Shown piece after piece: positions 8,830 through 19,632 of a stretch of 64,000 nucleotides of DNA. The DNA is from Aurantimonas sp036549475. GTDB taxonomy: Bacteria; Pseudomonadota; Alphaproteobacteria; Rhizobiales; Rhizobiaceae. The stretch covers positions 62,001 through 126,000 of the forward strand of contig NZ_JAZHLI010000003.1 in the NCBI RefSeq assembly GCF_036549475.1. The letters run 5' to 3'. Below the pieces are notes generated by a model. It worked only from the letters and a program-made list of their open reading frames with translations. It searched no databases and was not told where the DNA came from. The position numbers and the translations under genes are program-made. Position 1 is the first letter of the stretch. The number at the start of each line of letters is the position of its first letter.

Positions 8830-9306
8830 TCAATGGCCCTTGCGCCGGGCGTCATGTTCGCGTGCGTGGTCGGTCAGCCTCGACAGGTGATGCGACCAGC
8901 CATTCCTGTGGTCGAGCAGCAGCGCCGCGCGATCCGCTTCCGGCGCAGCCTGCCAGCCCTGATGTTCGATCGTCACCCGCGTGCCGTCACGCAGGGGCTC
9001 CAGCGACACCGACACGACCGTGTCGAACGTCCATTCGTCGTCGGCCCAGACCATCACCAGGCCGCGCGGCGGGTGAAAGGCGGTGACCTGCGCCCGGGTT
9101 ACGTGCTCGACGCCGTCGGCATCGGTCCATGGCTCGACGAAGCGGCCGTCGAGCTTCGGCTCGAACTCCAGACTGTCGCGCCACCAGGAGCGGAAGCAGG
9201 CGGGCTCGGTCAGGCACTCCCAGACCGCGTCGGGCGAGGCGTCGACATCCTGGACCAGGACGACACCGCCTTCGTCATTCGCCGCCCGCGCCGTGCCGCT
9301 CGCCAT
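8830..9306 (-). CDS. SRPBCC/AHSA1-type ligand-binding domain protein
   Basis: 158 residues of a single START-like fold related to the activator of Hsp90 (AHSA1) family: VVLVQDVDASPDAVWECLTEP, the middle LDGRFVEPW, FHPPRGLVMVW and VTIEHQGW are typical. The C terminus is charged and His-rich (HLSRLTDHAREHDARRKGH). The ligand is unknown. It lies within the PDH operon, 4 bases after pdhB and 13 bases before pdhC, so it must be co-transcribed with both. This insertion between the E1 beta and E2 genes is not part of the textbook operon, and its role there is not predictable from sequence. Confidence 0.85.
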   Translation of the reverse strand: MASGTARAANDEGGVVLVQDVDASPDAVWECLTEPACFRSWWRDSLEFEPKLDGRFVEPWTDADGVEHVTRAQVTAFHPPRGLVMVWADDEWTFDTVVSVSLEPLRDGTRVTIEHQGWQAAPEADRAALLLDHRNGWSHHLSRLTDHAREHDARRKGH

Positions 9307-9310
9307 GGTG

Positions 9311-10765
<1,455 letters not shown>

Positions 10766-10776
10766 GTCGGTCCCCC

Positions 10777-11895
10777 TTACTCGCCCGCCTGCGGAAGCTC
10801 ATCCGCATAGATGTCGGTCCAGAGCTCGGAGACGTCCGGCTCAGGGTCGTTCTGAGCGAAATCCGCCGAGTCGGCGACGATCTCGCGGACCTTCTTGTCG
10901 ATGTCCTTGACGTCGTCCTCGGACATGCCCTGCTCTTCCATGAGCCGGCGCTTGACCTGTTCGATGGGATCGGATTCCGACCGCATCTTCTGGACCTCGT
11001 CGCGGGTGCGGTATTTCGCCGGGTCGGACATGGAATGCCCGCGATAGCGATAGGTCATCATCTCGAGGATGATCGGTCCCTCGCCGGCTCGGCAATGCTC
11101 GGCGGCCAGGTCGCCTGCCGCCTTGACCGCGCGCACATCCATGCCGTCGACCTGAATGCCGGGAATCTTGAAGGACAGGCCGCGATGGGCGAAATTCGTC
11201 TCCGCCGATGCCCGGTTCACCGAGGTGCCCATGGCGTAGCGGTTGTTCTCGATCACGTAGATAACCGGCAGCTTCCACAGCGAGGCCATGTTGAAGCTCT
11301 CGTAGACCTGCCCCTGATTGGCGGCGCCGTCACCGAAATAGGTGATCGAGATGGCATCGTTGCCCTTGTAGCGGTTGGAGAAGGCCAGCCCGGTACCGAT
11401 CGGCACCTGCGCCCCGACGATGCCGTGCCCGCCGAAGAATTTCTTCTCCTTCGAGAACATGTGCATCGAGCCGCCCTTGCCCTTGGAATAGCCCGAGCGA
11501 CGGCCGGTGAGTTCGGCCATGACGCCGCGGGCTTCCATGCCGGTCGCCAGCATGTGGCCGTGGTCGCGATAACCGGTGACGACTTCGTCGCCTTCCTTCA
11601 TTGCCATCTGCATGCCGACGACAACGGCTTCCTGGCCGATATAGAGGTGACAGAAACCGCCGATGAAGCCCATGCCGTAGAGCTGGCCGGCCTTCTCCTC
11701 GAAGCGGCGGATGAGGAGCATGTCGCGATAGGCGCGCATTTCCTCTTCCTTCGAGAACTTTGCGGGCTGGGGCGGGTCGAAATGCTCCAGCGTCTTGACG
11801 ATCTCGGCGGACGAATCCGCCGACGTGATTGCGCCATCGCCGGTAGGCCCAGCGGCCTTCTTCGATGCGGGTGTCTTGCTCTGCCTGGCCGCCAA
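10777..11895 (-). CDS. pdhA: Pyruvate dehydrogenase E1 component, alpha subunit
   Basis: 372 residues. Thiamine-diphosphate subunit that decarboxylates pyruvate and, with PdhB, acetylates lipoate. Visible are MLLIRRFEEKAGQLYGMGF, CHLYIGQEA, the ThDP motif from FGDGAANQG to IENN, and the phospho-loop region YRGHSMSDPAKYR. The open frame reaches a GTG at 11961, but I place the start at a TTG at 11895: it follows a clean GGAGG by 5 bases and gives M-AARQSKTPASKK, the basic N terminus normal for this family. The longer frame would also read through the predicted promoter at 11945-11972. First gene of the PDH operon. Confidence 0.93.
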   Translation of the reverse strand: MAARQSKTPASKKAAGPTGDGAITSADSSAEIVKTLEHFDPPQPAKFSKEEEMRAYRDMLLIRRFEEKAGQLYGMGFIGGFCHLYIGQEAVVVGMQMAMKEGDEVVTGYRDHGHMLATGMEARGVMAELTGRRSGYSKGKGGSMHMFSKEKKFFGGHGIVGAQVPIGTGLAFSNRYKGNDAISITYFGDGAANQGQVYESFNMASLWKLPVIYVIENNRYAMGTSVNRASAETNFAHRGLSFKIPGIQVDGMDVRAVKAAGDLAAEHCRAGEGPIILEMMTYRYRGHSMSDPAKYRTRDEVQKMRSESDPIEQVKRRLMEEQGMSEDDVKDIDKKVREIVADSADFAQNDPEPDVSELWTDIYADELPQAGE

Positions 11896-11944
11896 CGCTG
11901 CCTCCGGGTCTTGATCCGCCAATTCGCGGCTACAATTCACCCCG

Positions 11945-11972
11945 AGTATAGATGGTCCCACCCCGCCATCAA
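11945..11972 (-). promoter_or_regulatory. Predicted sigma-70 type promoter of the pdhA operon
   Basis: Reading the minus strand, TTGATG (11972-11967) and TATACT (11950-11945) are separated by 16 bases. The -10 matches five of six consensus positions and the -35 four of six. Transcription would begin near 11938, leaving a leader of roughly 40 bases to the TTG start at 11895. No experimental support; prediction from sequence only. Confidence 0.5.
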
Positions 11973-12000
11973 GCGACCGACGGTGGTTTAATCAGTATTC

Positions 12001-12032
12001 GGTTTAGTTGCTGCGACGCAGCAAATTGAACC
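12001..12032. repeat. Imperfect palindrome between ftsB and pdhA
   Basis: A 14-bp stem (arms 12001-12014 and 12018-12032, loop GAC, one bulged A and two G-T pairs) with the inner core TTGCTGC-GAC-GCAGCAA pairing perfectly. No T-run follows on either strand, so it is not a standard terminator. It lies 28 bases upstream of the predicted pdhA -35 box and could be an operator or an mRNA structure at the 3' end of ftsB. Confidence 0.45.
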
Positions 12033-12189
12033 GGAATTGCGTTTAAACTCGTCGGCCGTGTGCGTTGGCGTGCCCGATCCCCTGCAGCTCGTGCTGGCAC
12101 GATTCTCACTCGCCCCGCCAAACAACTGACGCTGCTGAATAAATCCCCTGCCGCGGCTTCAACGCACGGGTCACGCATGACCACGCTGT

Positions 12190-12498
12190 CTAGCGCAGTA
12201 TCACGATCTCTTCCGGCGTCGTCACGTTCAGAGCACGGCGTGCTCGCTCGTCGATCATGTCCCGCTCCAGCGTTCCGTCATGCAGCAACTGCACGCGGCG
12301 CTCCAGGCGCTCGCGTTTCACCGTCAGCTCGTCGAGGCGGGCGCTCTTGACCGCGAGGTCGCGCGACAATTCGGCCTTGGCCTCGATCCCGTATTTGCCG
12401 CTGTGGGCGTGGATGGCGAAATACGCGAGAAAACTCGCGGTGATGGCCGGCACAATCAGTCCGGCAATCCGGTTCTGGCGTTTCTGGATGGTGCGCAT
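12190..12498 (-). CDS. ftsB: FtsB/DivIC septum formation initiator protein
   Basis: 102 residues. One membrane segment (about 11-30, LIVPAITASFLAYFAIHAHSG) is followed by a coiled coil (about 37-75, rich in heptad Leu, Glu, Lys and Arg) and a short C-terminal domain ending NVTTPEEIVIL. This is the layout of FtsB/DivIC, which bridges FtsL and FtsQ in the divisome. The ATG follows a strong GGAGGG ribosome site. In Hyphomicrobiales this gene sits between eno and pdhA, as here, although an FNT-family gene on the other strand separates it from eno. The 294 bases from its stop to the pdhA start hold only the palindrome and promoter listed separately. Confidence 0.88.
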   Translation of the reverse strand: MRTIQKRQNRIAGLIVPAITASFLAYFAIHAHSGKYGIEAKAELSRDLAVKSARLDELTVKRERLERRVQLLHDGTLERDMIDERARRALNVTTPEEIVILR

Positions 12499-12685
12499 CG
12501 GGCCCTCCTTTCCGGTGCTTTTCGCACGTCCCGCTTAAGGCTGCGTAAACCACGGCGCCTCGTCGACGCGGGACGGACCCGAGGCGAATCTGTCCGCCGG
12601 CCAAGCAGCGGCCTTCCGCAACCGCGCCGCGGCGCTAGATCGACGGCACCGGCGCGATATCCGCAGCCCCATCGAGGACAATCAC

Positions 12686-13663
12686 ATGGCACGGAGCGAA
12701 GACGACGCCGAAGCGGATCGCCACGAGGAAGAACAAGAGGCGATGCGCATGACCGACCCGGAGGAGAACCTCCACAACGCTCCGTCGGAGGGCGAGACCC
12801 TGTCGGATTTCTTCGCCTTCGAGGAGATCTTTGCCCGCGTGCTGTCCACTGCCGACGACGAACTGAACGCCTCGAGCCGCTATCTCTTCTGGAGCGGCCT
12901 GGGGGCCGGTGGCGCGCTCGGGCTGACCTTCCTCGCCCGCGTGGTGTTCACCGAGGCCGGCGGCGAGGAGACCCCCGGCCTCCTCGGCAACCTGCTCTAT
13001 CCGGTCGGTTTCCTGATCATCGTCCTCGGCCGTTACCAACTCTTCACCGAGAACACCCTGACGCCGGTGGTCCTGGTGCTCACCAAGCTCGCCAGCCTGC
13101 GCAACCTGCTGCGCCTGTGGGGCGTGGTCCTGCTCGCCAACATGATCGGTGCGGTCGGGGCCGCCGGCCTGCTGGCCTATTTCGACGTCATGGCTCCCGA
13201 ACGGCTGGCTCTGGCCATCGAGATGAGCCGGGAAGCCTACGAAACCGACTGGTTCTCGCTGTTCTCCAAGGGCGTCATCGCCGGCTGGATCGTCGCGGCG
13301 ATGGTCTGGCTCGTGCATGGCGGACGCGACACCGTGTCCAAGATCCTGTTCGTCTGGCTGCTGATGTATTTCGTCGGGGTCGGCGGCTTCTTCCACGTCA
13401 TCACCTCGTCGGTGGAGGTCTTCTTTCTCAGTTTCCGCCTGGAGGAGGTCGCGTTCCTGCCGCTGCTGCCGAACTTCGTCCTGCCCGTCCTGCTCGGCAA
13501 CACGATCGGCGGCGTGACCTTCGTGGCGGTACTGAACTACGCGCAATTCGCCGCCCACGAGGATTCGGCCCTGTTCGAGCGCTATGGCGACCGCCTGTCC
13601 TGGCGGGAATGGATGCTCGGCGCCAAGGGTCGCAAGCCCGGGGAGCGTGCCAAGCTTGCCTGA
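12686..13663 (+). CDS. Formate/nitrite transporter family membrane protein
   Basis: 325 residues. A charged, probably cytoplasmic N-terminal segment of about 60 residues (rich in Glu/Asp) precedes six hydrophobic segments typical of pentameric FNT channels. The family-like stretches are SSRYLFWSGLGAGGALGLTF, YPVGFLIIVLGRYQLFTENTL (the TLFTE-like site just after the third helix) and LVHGGRD. The FTENT motif and long N terminus resemble the YfdC-type subgroup rather than FocA or NirC. The transported ion is unknown. It is the only plus-strand gene between lpdA and tpiA, so it is an insertion in an otherwise conserved gene order, with its own promoter presumably in 12499-12685. Confidence 0.85.
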   Translation: MARSEDDAEADRHEEEQEAMRMTDPEENLHNAPSEGETLSDFFAFEEIFARVLSTADDELNASSRYLFWSGLGAGGALGLTFLARVVFTEAGGEETPGLLGNLLYPVGFLIIVLGRYQLFTENTLTPVVLVLTKLASLRNLLRLWGVVLLANMIGAVGAAGLLAYFDVMAPERLALAIEMSREAYETDWFSLFSKGVIAGWIVAAMVWLVHGGRDTVSKILFVWLLMYFVGVGGFFHVITSSVEVFFLSFRLEEVAFLPLLPNFVLPVLLGNTIGGVTFVAVLNYAQFAAHEDSALFERYGDRLSWREWMLGAKGRKPGERAKLA

Positions 13664-13821
13664 CACGGGCGGGTGGAGGGTGGCCGCCCGCTCACCCGCC
13701 GGGGCTGTCAGGCCGGACCCGCGATCTCGTTTGGGAACACCGCCCCTGGTGTGCCGGCTCGGCTTCGACGTTCCGGCGGACGAGAGGCTCGACCAGCGCG
13801 GCAACGGACCGGACGGCCACG

Positions 13822-13853
13822 AAAAAAGGGCGCCCGCGGAAGCCGGCGCCCTT
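13822..13853 (-). terminator. Rho-independent terminator of eno
   Basis: On the minus strand a 9-bp stem (arms 13826-13834 and 13845-13853, core GGCGCC pairs) with a 10-base loop ends in a run of six T residues. It lies 45 bases past the eno stop. Confidence 0.8.
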
Positions 13854-13898
13854 CGTCGTGTTCAGAGTCTTGCCTGTCCTACTGACAGAAATCGTATG

Positions 13899-15179
13899 TC
13901 AGCCGCGCGAACGCAGGACCGAGCGGCCGGCATAGACCGCCTGGTCGCCCAGCTCCTCTTCGATCCGCAGCAACTGGTTGTACTTGGCAAGTCGGTCCGA
14001 GCGCGCCAGCGAGCCGGTCTTGATCTGTCCGCAATTCGTCGCGACGGCCAGATCGGCGATGGTCGAATCCTCGGTCTCGCCGGAGCGATGCGACATCACC
14101 GCCGTGTAGCCAGCCCGATGCGCGACCGAGACGGCGTCGAGCGTTTCCGACAGGGTGCCGATCTGGTTGACCTTCACCAGGATGGAATTGGCGACCCCCT
14201 TCTTGATGCCTTCGCGGAGGCGTTCGGAATTGGTGACGAAGAGATCGTCGCCGACCAGTTGGACCTTCGACCCGATATTGTCGGTCAGTGCCTTCCATCC
14301 ATCCCAGTCGTCCTCGGCCATACCGTCTTCGATCGAGATGATCGGGTAGGCCGAGGCGAGTTCGCCGTAGTAGGCGGCCATGTCGGCGGGCGAGAGCTTC
14401 CGCCCCTCGCCTTCGAGATCATAGACGCCGCCCTTGAAAAACTCTGTCGAGGCCGGGTCGAGCGCGATGAAGATGTCCTCGCCCGGGGCGTAGCCGGCCT
14501 TCTCGATCGCCTTCATCACGAAGTCGAGGGCTTCCTTGGCCGAACCGAGATTGGGGGCGAAGCCGCCCTCGTCGCCGACATTGGTGTTGTGGCCGGCATC
14601 CTTCAGCATCGTCTTCAGCGTGTGGAAGACCTCCGCGCCCATCTGCAGCGCATCGGAAAAGCGCTCGGCGCCCACCGGCATGATCATGAATTCCTGGAAG
14701 TCGATCGGGTTGTCGGCATGGGCGCCGCCATTGATGATGTTCATCATCGGCACCGGCAGGACATGCGCCGATGCGCCGCCGACGTAGCGATAGAGCGGCA
14801 GCGCCGCCGCATCGGCCGCGGCCTTCGCCACCGCCAGGGAAACGCCGAGAATGGCGTTGGCGCCCAGCCGGCTCTTGTTGGCGGTGCCGTCGAGGTCGCG
14901 CATGGCGGCGTCGATGCGGATCTGGTCCTCGGCCTCGTAGCCGCCGATCGCCTCCAGGATCTCGCCATTGACCGCGGCGACCGCCTTCTGCACGCCCTTG
15001 CCCATGTAGCGGCTGCCGCCGTCGCGCAGCTCCACGGCCTCGTGGGCGCCGGTCGAGGCGCCGGACGGGACCGCTGCGCGGGCTAGCGTGCCGTCTTCGA
15101 GAATGACGTCGACCTCGACCGTCGGATTGCCCCGGCTGTCGAGAATTTCGCGTCCGATGATGTCGATGATGGCGGTCAT
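13899..15179 (-). CDS. eno: Enolase
   Basis: 426 residues; converts 2-phosphoglycerate to phosphoenolpyruvate in glycolysis and also acts in the RNA degradosome of some bacteria. Signatures: IIGREILDSRGNPTVEVDV, GASTGAHEAVELRDG, the metal ligands in SIEDGMAEDDW and GDDLFVTN, and the enolase signature ILVKVNQIGTLSET followed by SHRSGETED. The ATG at 15179 gives the normal MTAIIDIIGRE N terminus; the frame is open 108 bases further upstream without homology. Followed by a strong terminator. In the order kdsA-eno-ftsB, transcription is in the same direction. Confidence 0.98.
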   Translation of the reverse strand: MTAIIDIIGREILDSRGNPTVEVDVILEDGTLARAAVPSGASTGAHEAVELRDGGSRYMGKGVQKAVAAVNGEILEAIGGYEAEDQIRIDAAMRDLDGTANKSRLGANAILGVSLAVAKAAADAAALPLYRYVGGASAHVLPVPMMNIINGGAHADNPIDFQEFMIMPVGAERFSDALQMGAEVFHTLKTMLKDAGHNTNVGDEGGFAPNLGSAKEALDFVMKAIEKAGYAPGEDIFIALDPASTEFFKGGVYDLEGEGRKLSPADMAAYYGELASAYPIISIEDGMAEDDWDGWKALTDNIGSKVQLVGDDLFVTNSERLREGIKKGVANSILVKVNQIGTLSETLDAVSVAHRAGYTAVMSHRSGETEDSTIADLAVATNCGQIKTGSLARSDRLAKYNQLLRIEEELGDQAVYAGRSVLRSRG

Positions 15180-15304
15180 GCGGCGTGTCTCCAAGCGTGG
15201 TGTTCGCCAGCCTTCTAGACTAGGCGTGTGACGGATTGAACCGATTCTCGCGGAAGTCGGCAAAGCCCCGGGTCGGACGCCCGCCACAGCGGGCGATGGC
15301 GGCG

Positions 15305-16141
15305 TCAGGCGAAGGACTTCGCGACCGCGTCCAGCGCCTGCAGGCGCTTCAGGAGTTCCGGCATCTGCGCCAGTGGCACCATGTTCGGGCCGTCCGAGGG
15401 CGCGTTGTCGGGATCCTCGTGGGTCTCGATGAACAGGCCGGCGACACCGACTGCCACGGCCGCCCGCGACAGCGTCTCCACGAAGCGCCGGTCGCCGCCC
15501 GACGAGCCGCCCTGCCCGCCCGGCTGCTGCACCGAATGGGTCGCGTCGAAGACCACCGGCGCGCCCATCCCGGCCATGATCGGCAGCGCGCGGAAATCCG
15601 ACACCAGCGTGTTGTAGCCGAAGGAGGCGCCGCGCTCGGTCAGGAGCACGTTGGGATTGCCGCTGTCGGTCACCTTTGTCAGGACGTTGTTCATGTCCCA
15701 GGGTGCCAGGAACTGCCCCTTCTTGATGTTGACCACCCGCCCGGTCCCGGCCGCGGCGATCAGAAGGTCAGTTTGCCGGCAAAGAAAAGCCGGGATCTGC
15801 AGGATGTCGCAGACCAGGCCCGCTTCGCGGCACTGTTCCTCGGTGTGCACGTCGGTCAGCACGGGCAGGTCGAAGGTCCGCGCGACCTCCTCGAAGACCG
15901 GCAGCGCGTCGGCCAGACCGATGCCGCGCTTGCCCGTAAGGCTCGTGCGGTTGGCCTTGTCGAAGCTGGCCTTGAAGACGTAGCCGATGCCTAGATCGTC
16001 GGTGATCCGCTTCATCGTCTCGGCGACCATCATCGCATGATCGCGGCTTTCCATCTGGCACGGACCGGCGATCAGCGCGAAGGGTCGGGAATTGTCGAAC
16101 ACGGCCTTGCGGGCCGCGACGCTGCCGTTCGGCGCTGTCAT
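15305..16141 (-). CDS. kdsA: 3-deoxy-8-phosphooctulonate synthase (KdsA)
   Basis: 278 residues. Condenses phosphoenolpyruvate with arabinose 5-phosphate to make Kdo-8-phosphate for the LPS inner core. Family marks are AGPCQMESRDHA, FKASFDKANRTS, GLADALPVFEEV, LTDVHTEEQC, IPAFLCRQTDLL and FDATHSVQQPGG. A Cys in AGPCQ near the N terminus and in DVHTEEQC are compatible with a metal-dependent type, but I did not settle the class. The ATG overlaps the stop of the upstream glyoxalase-like gene by four bases (ATGA), so the two are translationally coupled. Its product feeds the same envelope pathway as the lpx genes further along. Confidence 0.97.
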   Translation of the reverse strand: MTAPNGSVAARKAVFDNSRPFALIAGPCQMESRDHAMMVAETMKRITDDLGIGYVFKASFDKANRTSLTGKRGIGLADALPVFEEVARTFDLPVLTDVHTEEQCREAGLVCDILQIPAFLCRQTDLLIAAAGTGRVVNIKKGQFLAPWDMNNVLTKVTDSGNPNVLLTERGASFGYNTLVSDFRALPIMAGMGAPVVFDATHSVQQPGGQGGSSGGDRRFVETLSRAAVAVGVAGLFIETHEDPDNAPSDGPNMVPLAQMPELLKRLQALDAVAKSFA

Positions 16142-17010
16142 GGGTATGTCTCCTCGAAGGCTATGAAGGGGCTGCCGTCCGCACCGAGCGGCACGACGAT
16201 TCGCCCGTCGGTGTCCGTTGCGGCGAGCGGGCCGAGCGCTGCCCGCGTGCGGGCGATATAGGCGACGGACAGAACGATACCGGCAAAGCAGAGTTCGGCG
16301 CCGGTGACGGCCATTCCATAGCGCGATGCCGCATGGGCAGCCGGGAGGATTTCCAGTTCGGCAGTCCCGAAGGCCAGGCGCTCGATGCCGTCGGTGCCCT
16401 GGCCGATGGTCTCACCCGCCGCAGCTTCCAGAAGCTGCCGTGCGTCGCTGGGCATGTCGCCGGCAAGGACGATCCGCGCGAGGCCCTCGGCGCCATTGGC
16501 GTGGCGTGTCAGCACCGACCGATCCGGCGCGCTCACATGCAGCTTCTGGCAGAAGAACAGCGTGCCGGCAAAGCCCGGCAGGGTGCGGGCGAATGTCAGG
16601 CGGAACGACAATTCGTCGGCCGTGCCGTCGTCGCGGCGGAAGGGCCGTGCGAACTCGACCAGGCCCAAATCGGCAAGGCCCTGCGCGGCGAGCCTCTCCC
16701 GGTCTCCGGTCGCGTCGGGCGATTGCAGGGCCAGCGCGGAGATGGCGGGCAGCGGATAGGCGGACCGGAGCGCGGCATCGCGCGCCACGAAGAGATTGCC
16801 GTCGGCCAGCGCCCGCGCCTGCGCATCGCGATCGACCACGGCAAGCGGTTCCAGATAGATGCCGTCGGCGAAGAACACGCAGGCATTGCCCGTCCCGAAC
16901 GGATGAGCGGCGTCCGGCGCCACGGTGAAGCCGAGGGCGGCCAGGCGCTGCCTCGCAGCGGCAAGGTCGGCAAAGGGCAGGACGAGGTGATCGATCGCGC
17001 GCATGGTCAC
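16138..17010 (-). CDS. Glyoxalase-like (VOC superfamily) domain protein
   Basis: 290 residues. The N-terminal MRAIDHLVLPFADLAAARQR and LGFTVAPDAAHPFGTGNACVFF match the glyoxalase-like domain (PF13468 type) with the paired beta-alpha-beta repeats of the VOC superfamily; the C-terminal third is a second, weaker module. Such proteins bind a metal and a small ligand, but no substrate is known for this subgroup. It lies 74 bases after pyrG and overlaps kdsA by four bases, so it is part of a pyrG-VOC-kdsA transcription unit. A link with CTP and Kdo synthesis is suggested only by position. Confidence 0.8.
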   Translation of the reverse strand: MTMRAIDHLVLPFADLAAARQRLAALGFTVAPDAAHPFGTGNACVFFADGIYLEPLAVVDRDAQARALADGNLFVARDAALRSAYPLPAISALALQSPDATGDRERLAAQGLADLGLVEFARPFRRDDGTADELSFRLTFARTLPGFAGTLFFCQKLHVSAPDRSVLTRHANGAEGLARIVLAGDMPSDARQLLEAAAGETIGQGTDGIERLAFGTAELEILPAAHAASRYGMAVTGAELCFAGIVLSVAYIARTRAALGPLAATDTDGRIVVPLGADGSPFIAFEETYP

Positions 17011-17084
17011 GGCCTATTCGATCTCCCCCAGCAATGCCAGATGTCCGGCGCATGGCCGCGGCAGGCGGCCAGTTCGACCCGGCG

Positions 17085-18713
<1,629 letters not shown>

Positions 18714-18769
18714 GGGCCTTCCCGATATCGCGGCGGAGGTGATTCCGCCAGTCACTTTTTACGCAAACG

Positions 18770-18804
18770 AAAAACCGGCGGGGCACCCGAAGGGGCCCCG
18801 CCGG
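18770..18804 (-). terminator. Rho-independent terminator of secG
   Basis: On the minus strand a 10-bp all-GC stem (arms 18775-18784 and 18795-18804) with a 10-base loop is followed by TTTTT. It lies 26 bases past the secG stop and separates it from pyrG. Confidence 0.85.
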
Positions 18805-18829
18805 CGAAGCTCGGACGGCAGATTGCGTG

Positions 18830-19516
18830 TTATTGCCTGTTCAGCGGGGTGCCGGTCTCGTCCGCGGGGCGTTCCGTGCCCGCCGCGGGCGCCTCGACGG
18901 GCGGAACGGTCGGCGTGTCTTCAACGGCTGGCGAATCCTCGGCCGGGTTGGCCGGGATTTCCTCGCCCTCTGCCGGGGCCTCGACCTCTGCCGGGCCAAC
19001 GTCGGCTTCAGGCACGATCGTCGCATCCGCTGCCGGCTCGGCCGGGACCGGTGCCGGAGTGGTCTCGGTCGCCGGGGCTGCCGGTGCGCTCTCGGGCAGC
19101 GACGGAGCGGCGCTCGGCGCATCGGCAGCTGCCGGGGCGGCGTCGTTCGCCGCGGGGCCTGCCGCCGGTGCCTGCTGCTCGGGAAGACCGCCCAGCTGAT
19201 CCAGCAGGCTGCCGCCCTGATCGCCGTCACCCACCGGGGCGCTCTGGCCGCTCTGGTTGACCGGCAGGCGATCGAGGATGTCGGTCGGCTGCGCGCCATA
19301 GCGGGCAAGGACACCCAGCGACAGCGAGGTGATGAAGAACGCCGCGGCCAGGATGCCGGTCGTGCGAGTCAGCGCATTGGCGGCTCCACGCGCCGACATC
19401 ATGCCACCGCCGCCACCGCCAATGCCCAGCGCGCCGCCTTCGGAGCGCTGCAGCAGGACGACGACGACCAGCGTCACGACGATCATCAAGTGGATGATGA
19501 TGAGAATGGTTTCCAT
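18830..19516 (-). CDS. secG: Protein translocase subunit SecG with long C-terminal extension
   Basis: 228 residues. The first ~75 are SecG: METILIIIHLMIVVTLVVVV, LLQRSEGGALGIGGGG, and a second membrane segment LAAAFFITSLSLGVLA. SecG is the auxiliary subunit of the SecYEG export channel. The remaining ~150 residues are a low-complexity, acidic Ala/Pro/Glu tail, far longer than the E. coli protein (110 residues); SecG tails of this type are frequent in alphaproteobacteria but vary in length. If topology follows E. coli, the tail faces the periplasm. Located between tpiA and pyrG as in other Hyphomicrobiales. Confidence 0.92.
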   Translation of the reverse strand: METILIIIHLMIVVTLVVVVLLQRSEGGALGIGGGGGGMMSARGAANALTRTTGILAAAFFITSLSLGVLARYGAQPTDILDRLPVNQSGQSAPVGDGDQGGSLLDQLGGLPEQQAPAAGPAANDAAPAAADAPSAAPSLPESAPAAPATETTPAPVPAEPAADATIVPEADVGPAEVEAPAEGEEIPANPAEDSPAVEDTPTVPPVEAPAAGTERPADETGTPLNRQ

Positions 19517-19632
19517 GGGACTTTCGCAACGCGTCTATTCGAGGATTGCGCGCCTTCTACAGAAGCGCCGCCCGCTTTCCAACCGTATTCGGCAATTGCG
19601 GGCGATCGGGCCCGCACTTCGCAGCGTTTTGG

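Noticed and set aside
13664..13821. Repeat-rich GC stretch after the FNT gene, with possible hairpins
   Set aside because: The pairings have no T-run and are expected by chance in such GC-rich sequence.
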